From IMG/VR virus record IMGVR_UViG_3300026097_001066, positions 1 to 57,470 of that record: a DNA stretch of 57,470 nucleotides; one strand, 5' to 3'. A program made the position numbers and the translations under genes. The DNA comes from a virus. Of the stretch, positions 24,481 to 31,907 are shown one piece after another (the first letter of the stretch is position 1; each line of letters opens with the position of its first letter). The notes under the pieces were generated by a model that saw only the letters and a program-made list of their open reading frames with translations, was not told the origin of the DNA and ran no database searches.

Positions 24481-25559
24481 TTAAATTGCTCTGCGAAGGG
24501 ATCAAATTCTGATCCGCATTTTTGCGCACACACTCCTAGTTTTCCCTGTTCGATGCTGTTTAGGTTCCAACTTGAAGTAATGCTTTCGATTAACTTGCCA
24601 TTCACAACATCTTCAATTTCGTTTTCAATTACACTAATACCTTGTTTTCCGCCTGCTACATCGATATGATCCCATATTTGTTCTACTCGAGGATCACTGT
24701 GCCACCATTTATACATACGCCCAGCGGTCCAGCAACAAGGCATTAATAGTCCTTCTGCTGTGATGAAAATACTACCCTGTTTTGCTACTTTGCACTCAAC
24801 ATTGCATCTGTCTAAATATTCACTCATACTACCATATGACTTGACAATTTCTTTTTGTTTCAGTAATGCAAGATTTTGGTTTTGTTCTTGTTTGGGTTTT
24901 TGTAATTTTGCAGTTTCTTCACCTTTTCGATTTACTGCCTGATGAGCTTCTTTAGGCTTAATATCGCTTGTGACAAATCTTCCTGATTTCTTTTTAATAA
25001 ATTTTTCGAAACCCCATTCACCGGACAGTTGTTCAGCTTCTTTAACTTGGTGTTCGTTGTGCTGAAATACCAGAAAGTCCCATCTTCCTCTGCCTCCGGC
25101 ACTGGTAAATGCTTTCATTGAACGCTCTACATTATCCCAGTTTACACCTTGGCGATATATATGATTAGTATCCCGTAGGCCATCAACGCTGAAAATAACA
25201 GCACCCATCTTGCCGAAAATTTCTGCAAGTTCTCTCCACCATGTTTCATCTCTTGCTCCTGCGTTTGTGTTCATACTCAACCACATGTCGGGATTATGTT
25301 CTCTAAAATATCGAAATATTTCTAATGTATCTCGTGCTACAATAGGATCGCCCAAATTGCCGCACATGTACATTGTTTTTAATTGTGCAATAAACTCGGG
25401 TTTAAAAATACACTTGCAGTCTTCTAAACTTAATTCAGCATTTGTAATATGCGGATTATCTGCGCCACCGTTCATGTTACGATCGCACATAGGACAAGCA
25501 GCTTGACATCTTTGTGTTATTTCAAGATGCACTTCTTTTATATCTTGATATCTATACAT
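24477..25559 (-). CDS. SPASM-type radical SAM protein
   Basis: 360 residues. CQAACPMC (18-25) is the radical SAM motif; MCGNLGDP replaces the usual GGEP. The segment DTNHIYRQGVNW is shared with the other two SPASM-type proteins. A charged insertion (about 195-235, rich in Lys, Gln and Glu) separates the core from the C-terminal Cys set: RCNVECKVA, MPCCWTAGR and VCAQKCG. It is the first radical SAM gene of the long run and starts with an 8-base overlap (ATGTATAG) with a 76-residue unknown protein. The substrate is unknown. Confidence 0.88.
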   Translation of the reverse strand: MYRYQDIKEVHLEITQRCQAACPMCDRNMNGGADNPHITNAELSLEDCKCIFKPEFIAQLKTMYMCGNLGDPIVARDTLEIFRYFREHNPDMWLSMNTNAGARDETWWRELAEIFGKMGAVIFSVDGLRDTNHIYRQGVNWDNVERSMKAFTSAGGRGRWDFLVFQHNEHQVKEAEQLSGEWGFEKFIKKKSGRFVTSDIKPKEAHQAVNRKGEETAKLQKPKQEQNQNLALLKQKEIVKSYGSMSEYLDRCNVECKVAKQGSIFITAEGLLMPCCWTAGRMYKWWHSDPRVEQIWDHIDVAGGKQGISVIENEIEDVVNGKLIESITSSWNLNSIEQGKLGVCAQKCGSEFDPFAEQFK

Positions 25560-25782
25560 AATTGTCCATTACTAATTTTACATCTTTTCCGGGACCTGTC
25601 CTACTTGGCAGATCTCCATATTCTTCAATATACCATTCAATAACTGCTTTATACCAATTTTGACTGTTATGATGAGCCAGTTTATTAAATTTATAGATAT
25701 TATTATTTGTTGCCTGCATAGTACTTAGTGCTCTAGCACTTTCTGTCTGTAATTTTCTTAGATTTAAATCATCTAAATTCAT
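25552..25782 (-). CDS. Small unknown protein next to radical SAM genes
   Basis: 76 residues, coupled on both sides: its ATG overlaps the upstream stop as ATGA and its stop overlaps the first radical SAM gene by 8 bases. The N-terminal half (LDDLNLRKLQTESARALSTM) is helical and the C-terminal half holds a Trp/Tyr-rich helix (WYKAVIEWYIEEYG) and a Gly/Pro turn (SRTGPGKD). It has no Cys. It could be a partner, a recognition-domain-like protein or a modification substrate for the enzymes downstream, but nothing in the sequence proves any of these. It has no leader/core layout typical of RiPP precursors. Confidence 0.6.
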   Translation of the reverse strand: MNLDDLNLRKLQTESARALSTMQATNNNIYKFNKLAHHNSQNWYKAVIEWYIEEYGDLPSRTGPGKDVKLVMDNYV

Positions 25783-26663
25783 GGTCGTCCTATCATCATA
25801 AATCTCTTATAACCATACAGTTCTTTTTCACCTGCATATTCAAGCCTACTCATCGGAAACTTTTTCTGCATGTGATCTAAACTATGTACACATAAGTGAT
25901 GTTCCTCAACATCGAATAAGTTATTTGTTTGTATAATAAACAACGGATCAGTTTGCATCGGACGATTTATCATTTTATGATACCAGATACTACTCATATG
26001 CTCTGCACTTGAATTTATAATTAAATCAGGCATTGTTTTTTCTTTATAAACACTATCTTTATTAAAATTTTTTACTTCGTACTCAATACCGGTTCTAGTT
26101 ACCCAAGACATATTTTTTACTTCTTCAGAGTCTTGATTATTAGGAAGTTTTAATTTAGTTGCTTTTACTTTAAAGTTAGAAATACATTGATTGTTAATAA
26201 TAGTATCACTTATTTTACAAGCGGCAGGATCAGCATCAAATATACGAATTTTTTTAAAATTAATATTAGCTGCATCAAGATACAATCGTATTTGCCCAAA
26301 CCAACCTGCATGAACATGTATTGTATTAAAATTATCTTTAATTTTTAATAATTCTTGTGCTAACCATATTTTACTATTGACCTGCCCTCTACTAAATGCA
26401 TCTTGCAACTGTTTAGGATCATGACCTTCTCTAAAATATTTGTAAATTATATCTATTACATTATTATCTGCATATTTCCTAAGCTGAAAGATAAATTCAT
26501 TTATATCTAAAGTATTGTTAATTTCAATAGGAGAATTATTAGAGTAAAGTAGTCCTAAAAAGAAATCAACATATTTTTTAGCATCTATATCATTTGTAAA
26601 TTCTAAATAATCTTGTAAGCCGTGTAGCCAGCTTATAGGATTTGTATTAGTTTCTGCGTTCAT
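25779..26663 (-). CDS. Possible SAM-dependent methyltransferase-like protein
   Basis: 294 residues. The middle has a class I Rossmann-like pattern: IHVHAGWFGQIRLYL as motif I region, KIRIFDADPAAC as the acidic strand II, and PDLIINSSAEHMS as the motif IV region. The GxGxG loop is not canonical (AGWFGQ), so the call is tentative. The first 130 residues are helical. It overlaps the gene on each side (17 and 4 bases). Similar Rossmann proteins without methyltransferase activity exist, so binding of another nucleotide-like ligand cannot be excluded. Confidence 0.5.
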   Translation of the reverse strand: MNAETNTNPISWLHGLQDYLEFTNDIDAKKYVDFFLGLLYSNNSPIEINNTLDINEFIFQLRKYADNNVIDIIYKYFREGHDPKQLQDAFSRGQVNSKIWLAQELLKIKDNFNTIHVHAGWFGQIRLYLDAANINFKKIRIFDADPAACKISDTIINNQCISNFKVKATKLKLPNNQDSEEVKNMSWVTRTGIEYEVKNFNKDSVYKEKTMPDLIINSSAEHMSSIWYHKMINRPMQTDPLFIIQTNNLFDVEEHHLCVHSLDHMQKKFPMSRLEYAGEKELYGYKRFMMIGRP

Positions 26664-28275
26664 TAAACTGCTCCTCTAACCATTCAAAGTCGTTTATTTT
26701 TTTAAGTGCTTCTATGTCGCCTTTATTTGCTTCACCGTAAGCTCTGCCAGCAAGTGCTCCTGCAATAGCATACTCGCCAAACGGCCTATCTTTGCCTGCG
26801 GTGCACCATACATCTAATCTATCTTCAGTTTCTTTGTTTTTTTGTCTATCTATTACTTTACTGGATAGTTTACAACATTCTCTAAACGCACTTCTCCAAG
26901 TGTTAAAAGCATCTGTATTGAAAGCAGTAGTATTGCTAATCTGATTTATTTTTTTAAATTTTGAACTGATACTGGTTGTCATGTCAGGTTTTGTTGTATC
27001 CATCTCTGCTGTTAGCTGTCTCGGTAACAGTTTGATGGCTCCATAACCGTATTCTAAATCGTTAATAGGATTTTTACTATTACACACATGCACAACATCT
27101 AGATCCCATTTCGACACTTCATAATCAAAATTAAAATTATCGTTAATAACAGCATCGCCGTCTACTACCCAAAACATTTCAGTATCACACATTTTTGCAG
27201 CAATTTGATGTGCATGGTGTATTCCGTCAATATTGTTTAATCGTTTAGCCTCAGGATATTTTTCTTTTAACTTATTATAATTTTCATCTGCATTTGACTC
27301 ACCATAGGTTATCATTACAATATCATATTGTGTAGTTTTTGTTTGCTTTTTAGCAGGGTCTATCACTAATGGACTTTTCAGTCTAGGTGGATTTTTGTAA
27401 ATTGTTTTCAAAAATTTACTCTGGCCCGGTGTTAGCGGATCGTCAATAGGAATATCTAGTTCTTGTTTAAGCATATGTCCATAAGAAATTGCGTCTTCTA
27501 ATACTCCGGCGCCCGCATCATACTCTTGTTGCACTTCCTTCCAAAGGTTATTCAAGTATTCAAAATCTCTTACATTGACATAATCCCAGTCGGTGCACAT
27601 TGTTTTATAAAGACCTTGTCTTGCACCTAAAATTGCCCATAATCCGTGATCTACATCTGCACCAACCATGAGCCAAATCCAAAGGCGATGTTGATTTTTC
27701 CAATGTCCTTTTAGAAATTCGTCTTTGGTAGGTCGCACTCCTTCGCTGAGTGCCATCTTAACTCCTTCTCTAAACCCTGCTCGCCAGGCTTGATGTGGTG
27801 TTGCATTATTGTGCACCGTGCTAAAACAGCCGTCTTGTTGAATATATTCCATGTCCCAACAAAAGTCTACTTGAGCACGAGGATTATCAGGTTCGGCATT
27901 CTCGTGAGTTTTTATTTCTAATACATGATCTCTTGGCCAACATTTAATTCCTCCATTACCGTAAGTAAGTCCGTTAATAATATTCTTACCGCACCAGCTT
28001 ATAACTGCTTTGGATAAATCAGCCGTATCATAAAAATCTATTTCCTGATTTAAAAAATTTGGATCTATAATGTTGTCGCCATCTATGGTTATGAATCGAT
28101 CTGTTTCAGCAATCCTAGCACATGCTTTGTGAGCAGAATCGCTGCCTTCTACACCATGCACCCTTTTTGCCCAAGGAACTTTGGAACATAAATCTGCATA
28201 ATTTTTTTCTGCATTTGGTTCGTCATAGCTAAGGTATATTATATCGCAGTCAATGACTTTAAACTTCTTGGCCAT
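26647..28275 (-). CDS. Glycosyltransferase-like protein with two tandem GT-A-like halves
   Basis: 542 residues made of two similar halves. Half one (about 9-100) has DIIYLSYDEPNAEKNY, then TIDGDNIIDPNF with the DxD-like Asp65/Asp67; half two (about 320-410) has DIVMITYGESNADENY, then VVDGDAVINDNF with Asp372/Asp374. Both continue with an AVI/DVVH strand and a NGLTYG/NDLEYG segment, so this is a clear internal duplication. DxD motifs bind the metal and nucleotide-sugar in GT-A enzymes. The linker between halves is helical. It overlaps neighbours by 17 bases on both sides. The donor and acceptor are unknown. Confidence 0.72.
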   Translation of the reverse strand: MAKKFKVIDCDIIYLSYDEPNAEKNYADLCSKVPWAKRVHGVEGSDSAHKACARIAETDRFITIDGDNIIDPNFLNQEIDFYDTADLSKAVISWCGKNIINGLTYGNGGIKCWPRDHVLEIKTHENAEPDNPRAQVDFCWDMEYIQQDGCFSTVHNNATPHQAWRAGFREGVKMALSEGVRPTKDEFLKGHWKNQHRLWIWLMVGADVDHGLWAILGARQGLYKTMCTDWDYVNVRDFEYLNNLWKEVQQEYDAGAGVLEDAISYGHMLKQELDIPIDDPLTPGQSKFLKTIYKNPPRLKSPLVIDPAKKQTKTTQYDIVMITYGESNADENYNKLKEKYPEAKRLNNIDGIHHAHQIAAKMCDTEMFWVVDGDAVINDNFNFDYEVSKWDLDVVHVCNSKNPINDLEYGYGAIKLLPRQLTAEMDTTKPDMTTSISSKFKKINQISNTTAFNTDAFNTWRSAFRECCKLSSKVIDRQKNKETEDRLDVWCTAGKDRPFGEYAIAGALAGRAYGEANKGDIEALKKINDFEWLEEQFNERRN

Positions 28276-28840
28276 TTTTTATCCTTTTATATTGATATGT
28301 ATTAAATCTTCTTGTGGTGTAAATGCTCAAATCAACTAGTTTGTTTTCAAATTCTTCTGTGAAGGGCAAAGTTGAATAATTTTGTTTTACAGTTTCTGCA
28401 AAATCTACAACAAAAGTCTTATATAAAATGTTAGGGTCGTTTTTCGCAGTAATACTGAATTGTAGTTTTTTATTTAAGCTTACTGTTTGATTGGTAATAT
28501 TTTTTTTGAAATTTTTACCTATAAAAAATTTCCAACATGTATTATCAAAGTCTTGCACCAGTGTTAAATCAGGGTCTGTTAGGTTATCTGCAGGAATTTG
28601 ATAAATTAGATTGTTAATATTCGGTGTGTTTATTTCTAGATCATCTTTAACCTTAAATTCATAAGTGTTTTTTTCTAAATTATATTTGACCATATATGAA
28701 CATGTAGGTTCTTCGCCTGTTTGTAACATCATAACTTCACTGATATCAACTTCTACATAGTTATCTGTATCATAAACTTCGTTTGCAATTCGCAGTATTT
28801 CACCACTATTTAAATCAAAACACACATACATTTTATTCAT
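28259..28840 (-). CDS. Unknown phage protein
   Basis: 193 residues. The first 85 form a beta-rich region (MYVCFDLNSGEILRIANE, VEVDISEVM). The rest has alternating strands and a C-terminal basic helix (RRFNTYQYKRIK). No catalytic motif is visible. It overlaps the glycosyltransferase gene downstream by 17 bases and the GT8-like gene upstream by 8 bases (ATGAATAA), so it is made with them. A virion or glycan-binding role is possible; nothing specific supports it. Confidence 0.62.
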   Translation of the reverse strand: MNKMYVCFDLNSGEILRIANEVYDTDNYVEVDISEVMMLQTGEEPTCSYMVKYNLEKNTYEFKVKDDLEINTPNINNLIYQIPADNLTDPDLTLVQDFDNTCWKFFIGKNFKKNITNQTVSLNKKLQFSITAKNDPNILYKTFVVDFAETVKQNYSTLPFTEEFENKLVDLSIYTTRRFNTYQYKRIKNGQEV

Positions 28841-29669
28841 GCTGTAATCCTAGGAATTGTTCATATTGTAACAGAATTTTGTCTGTAACAAAAGAGTTTT
28901 CTGTATAATGAAATACAGTATTTTGCAAATGATTTCCTATTTTCAACTGTAGGTCGTCAGTGAAATACACTCCTACTTTGTTTTGCCAGGACTCGGTAGG
29001 ATTTTGCCAGTTCTGTGCGTAGGGTTTCATATGAATAAACATTGGAAATTCTGCATTTTTATTGACTATACTAGGATAACAGTCTAAAATTTTACTGGCA
29101 ATGCTCACAGAAATATCCATGCTGGGAATTTTTGGACAATACTCTTTGCAATGCTGTTCATAAAAAGGTTTCCAATCTGTTGCTATAATTTCTAGCCATT
29201 TATAAAATTCCTGCGCTGTTTTGCATTTCTTAAAGAAATGTATGCCGTTATATATACTAGGAAGTTTGTTCGCTGTAAATGCTTTGCGATAATAATCTGA
29301 AGTTACAGGTTGTTTTCTATATGTATAGGCTTTATCAAGATAGTATACATCGCGGGTTTCTAAAAAGTTCCACCAGGTATCAAGATTTTGTAGGACCAAT
29401 ATGTCAGTGTCTAAAACTATTGTGTGTTCATAGGGACTAGCATCATATATTTTCCAGCGATGCGCTGTTTGAAATCTGCTATCGTCTTTTTTATAACACG
29501 GTATATCTATAATTTGATCAAACACACGCTTGTATTTTGTTGGCACAGTATCACAAGTCACCACGCTTACTGGATAACTATTACCTGTTGCTCGAATACT
29601 CATTGCACACAGATATGCCTGTTTTAGATATTCTTCTCCGACAGCAAATAACACAAACCCTTTAGTCAT
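28833..29669 (-). CDS. GT8-like glycosyltransferase
   Basis: 278 residues. It starts with MTKGFVLFAVGEEYLKQAY, an N-terminal nucleotide-binding strand and helix, and has HTIVLDTDILVL with the DxD pair Asp87/Asp89 after the strand, as in glycosyltransferase family 8 and related GT-A enzymes. NGIHFFKK and the HMKPYAQNW segment near 220 fit the later family pattern, with a His near the C-terminal end. It begins with ATGACTAAAGG, the same 11 bases as the start of its upstream neighbour, and overlaps both adjacent genes by 8 bases. The sugar donor is unknown. Confidence 0.75.
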   Translation of the reverse strand: MTKGFVLFAVGEEYLKQAYLCAMSIRATGNSYPVSVVTCDTVPTKYKRVFDQIIDIPCYKKDDSRFQTAHRWKIYDASPYEHTIVLDTDILVLQNLDTWWNFLETRDVYYLDKAYTYRKQPVTSDYYRKAFTANKLPSIYNGIHFFKKCKTAQEFYKWLEIIATDWKPFYEQHCKEYCPKIPSMDISVSIASKILDCYPSIVNKNAEFPMFIHMKPYAQNWQNPTESWQNKVGVYFTDDLQLKIGNHLQNTVFHYTENSFVTDKILLQYEQFLGLQHE

Positions 29670-30519
29670 TTAAAATCTCATCTATACATCTGTTAAGACT
29701 GAACTTGTTCATCACATGCAGAGTTTTGTTTTTCCACTTACACGCAGTATATTCGCCTAGATGATTTTCTTTTTCTAATAAAATTAATATTTCATTGTTG
29801 TGAATTTGCCAACAGATATCTTTATCAGTGGTGTAGAATAACTTGCCCGGCATTGATCCAGCAAATTTACCTTCTTGATATCCATTCATTATGTGGATTG
29901 CAATACTGAATGCATGATCATTACGATACACACTGCGATTTATTTGAAAGATCGAATTGTAGTGTCTCCAATTTTCTTGTATGTGTTGCAGTAAATCAAA
30001 AAAGATTTTGTTCTCTGTGGTTTTTCTAAAAAACACACAAGTTGCCCAATAAAATTTTATTCCTGTGTCACTGACAAAATCAAATTCAGAATAATCTCTA
30101 AAACCTGCAAGATCGTAGGCTTGATCATAAATTAAAAAATCTTGTGTTTGTTCAAAACAAAACAAATAACTATCGTCTAACAGCACAATATCACTGTCAA
30201 GGATCAGTGTTTCGTGATACGGACTTAGATTGTAAGCTAATGTTCTTGTTTCGTTTTTAAACTCTAATTTTGTTTGCTCACAGGATCCATCGTAATAACT
30301 TTTAAATGTATGATCCGACGTTTCACATACAGTTTCTATAACATGATCAAATACCATTTCATAATCTGGATATGCAGAGGCAAGATATTCTGTGTTGTCA
30401 GTTACCACAGTTGTGGGTAAATCTAATATGGTTTTTACCTGTTTTGCTAGGAAGTATGCTTGCTTAACATAGTCAACTTGGCTGTTGTTTCTAGCAAAAA
30501 CTAGAACTCCTTTAGTCAT
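29662..30519 (-). CDS. GT8-like glycosyltransferase
   Basis: 285 residues from ATG 30519; ATG 30525 would add two residues. 30519 gives the 8-base overlap (ATGACTAA) seen at the next junction and the same ATGACTAAAGG start as 28833-29669. LILDSDIVLL carries Asp108/Asp110 as the DxD pair. The protein is a paralogue of its downstream neighbour: both begin MTKG, then a Phe-Ala strand, then a YVKQAY/YLKQAY helix. WATCVFFRK and the HNNEILILL end region are extra. The sugar donor and acceptor are unknown. Confidence 0.73.
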   Translation of the reverse strand: MTKGVLVFARNNSQVDYVKQAYFLAKQVKTILDLPTTVVTDNTEYLASAYPDYEMVFDHVIETVCETSDHTFKSYYDGSCEQTKLEFKNETRTLAYNLSPYHETLILDSDIVLLDDSYLFCFEQTQDFLIYDQAYDLAGFRDYSEFDFVSDTGIKFYWATCVFFRKTTENKIFFDLLQHIQENWRHYNSIFQINRSVYRNDHAFSIAIHIMNGYQEGKFAGSMPGKLFYTTDKDICWQIHNNEILILLEKENHLGEYTACKWKNKTLHVMNKFSLNRCIDEILND

Positions 30520-30862
30520 ATTCAACCAATTTTTCGACGTTTCTGTTTTTCTTCAGTTTATTGTATTCTGCAAGGAATTTATTGGATGCAGAAAGATATG
30601 TATCGCAGACATCATTATTAAACAAGGACAAATCTTCTATTTTGATCGGAATGTTGTTATCGTCTACTAAAACTAAAGTATTTTGCTTGTTGTTCAGCAT
30701 GGTTTGGCAAAAACAAATTAGTTCTTTTGTTGCTGTGAACTGTCCGCCTTTATAATATAAAATAAGATCCTGGTAATAAGTCTCTTGTAAAACTCTCTTT
30801 TGGTTGTTAAGAGTGACCATAAAATTAGAAAAGTCAAGTGCTTTTTTGAGTCTTTCGTCCAT
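30512..30862 (-). CDS. Small conserved-type phage protein heading the accessory operon
   Basis: 116 residues. Mostly helical, starting MDERLKKALDFSNFMVTLNNQ, with LVLVDDNNIPIKI in the middle. The style matches small proteins found beside structural genes of marine T4-like phages; function unknown. It is the first gene after the sigma70 consensus promoter at 30880-30908 and has an excellent ribosome binding site, AGAGGAGG (30874-30867). Its stop overlaps the first GT8-like gene by 8 bases, so it leads the eighteen-gene minus-strand run. Confidence 0.75.
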   Translation of the reverse strand: MDERLKKALDFSNFMVTLNNQKRVLQETYYQDLILYYKGGQFTATKELICFCQTMLNNKQNTLVLVDDNNIPIKIEDLSLFNNDVCDTYLSASNKFLAEYNKLKKNRNVEKLVEYD

Positions 30863-30879
30863 AGAGCCTCCTCTAGTTA

Positions 30880-30908
30880 ATTATATATTAAAGAAGGCCA
30901 AGTGTCAA
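30880..30908 (-). promoter_or_regulatory. Perfect-consensus sigma70 promoter for the accessory operon
   Basis: On the minus strand TTGACA (30908-30903), exactly 17 bases, then TATAAT (30885-30880): both hexamers and the spacer match the sigma70 consensus exactly. The expected start, near 30873, falls just ahead of or inside the ribosome binding site (30874-30867), so the 5' leader would be about 11 bases. It lies in the 52-base gap after the last structural gene (30915). This would let host RNA polymerase read the accessory genes without late phage factors. Confidence 0.82.
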
Positions 30909-30914
30909 GAATTT

Positions 30915-31865
30915 TTAGAGAGTTGAAGTGTTTGAATAGCTAGGACTAGGTACGCTAACATTTGATCCTGTTGCACGGAATTGTTGAATTGTGCTAGTGA
31001 TTGTTCCGTTTACATTTTCATCAACTGCTGGTCCAGGTAAAAATCCACCTTGTTGATCCCCAACATCGTCGTCTTGAAATCTTACTTCGAACTGAATTTG
31101 ACTGCTCGAGTTGGATTTAGCTCTTACAATGTAATCATTTTCTGCGTAAACACCACTACCGCTTTTTTGAAATATTTGTTGATAAGAACCTGACAAGTCA
31201 TAATTACCTATAGATGATCCTGTGCCTGTTCCGGTTGAAGTAGTGCTTGTATAATTAAATTTAATTGTTCCCATGTTAGATAACATGGTTCTCCAATCGT
31301 TGGTCTTTGCGCCGCTACCGCCTGAAATGTTTGCAGTAAATCTAATTTCGCCGCCTGCATTAAAAAAATGTCTACGATGATCTGCATTATTAAATGTTAC
31401 TGTAAAAGAATGTGTAATTGTTCCGTTCCAGGCTGTTGTTCGTTGACTAGTAATTGCTGCTTCCACTGATGCCTGATTTGGATTAACTGTTAATTTATTA
31501 CTTTCAATTGTTGTCATTAACGAAAAATAATCATTGAATCCTTTAGTGGAGTCTGTCATATTACTGGTACCAACACCGGCAGTGGATCCAGTATTACTGG
31601 CATTAGCTCCAACGATGTTGCCTACTTGTATATTGCCTAGATTTGAATTTGTATTTTCTTGGTGAGCATAGGCTTTATTCATATCAGTTCTTAGCTGATC
31701 CATTCTTGATGCTGTAATATTAGTTACATTTGCAGTTACTTGAGAGCTTGAAAGACTTTGCCCGTATCCAGATGTTCCAGAACCATTTCCTAGAATATTA
31801 TTTATTCTACTTTGTAATCCGTTGTAATCTGCAGCATTTATATCGTTACCAGAACTGACAGTCAT
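30915..31865 (-). CDS. Virion structural protein
   Basis: 316 residues, rich in Ser, Thr, Gly and Asn. The first 100 residues are helical and low in hydrophobics (SGNDINAADYNGLQSRINNILGNG), suggesting a trimerising or attachment part; the rest is beta-rich with Gly/Ser-rich turns (ANISGGSGAK, STTSTGTGTGSS). This layout matches fibre-like virion proteins near the fibre genes of marine T4-like phages. It has a TATAAATA late box at 31907-31900 and AGAGG 7 bases before the ATG. It ends 52 bases before the accessory operon. The exact place in the virion is unknown. Confidence 0.72.
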   Translation of the reverse strand: MTVSSGNDINAADYNGLQSRINNILGNGSGTSGYGQSLSSSQVTANVTNITASRMDQLRTDMNKAYAHQENTNSNLGNIQVGNIVGANASNTGSTAGVGTSNMTDSTKGFNDYFSLMTTIESNKLTVNPNQASVEAAITSQRTTAWNGTITHSFTVTFNNADHRRHFFNAGGEIRFTANISGGSGAKTNDWRTMLSNMGTIKFNYTSTTSTGTGTGSSIGNYDLSGSYQQIFQKSGSGVYAENDYIVRAKSNSSSQIQFEVRFQDDDVGDQQGGFLPGPAVDENVNGTITSTIQQFRATGSNVSVPSPSYSNTSTL

Positions 31866-31899
31866 ATTTTAACCTCTAATAATATACGCATATATTATT

Positions 31900-31907
31900 T
31901 ATTTATA
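31900..31907 (-). promoter_or_regulatory. T4-type late promoter box (TATAAATA)
   Basis: Read on the minus strand TATAAATA, 34 bases before ATG 31865, overlapping the stop of the upstream fibre gene at 31903. AGAGG at 31877-31873 follows. Confidence 0.65.

Noticed and set aside
8449-30862. Classical RiPP precursor peptide gene
   Set aside because: Searched the gaps and short frames in the cluster; gaps are too short and no short gene has a leader plus Cys-, Gly- or Ser-rich core. Only the 76-residue protein remains as a weak candidate.
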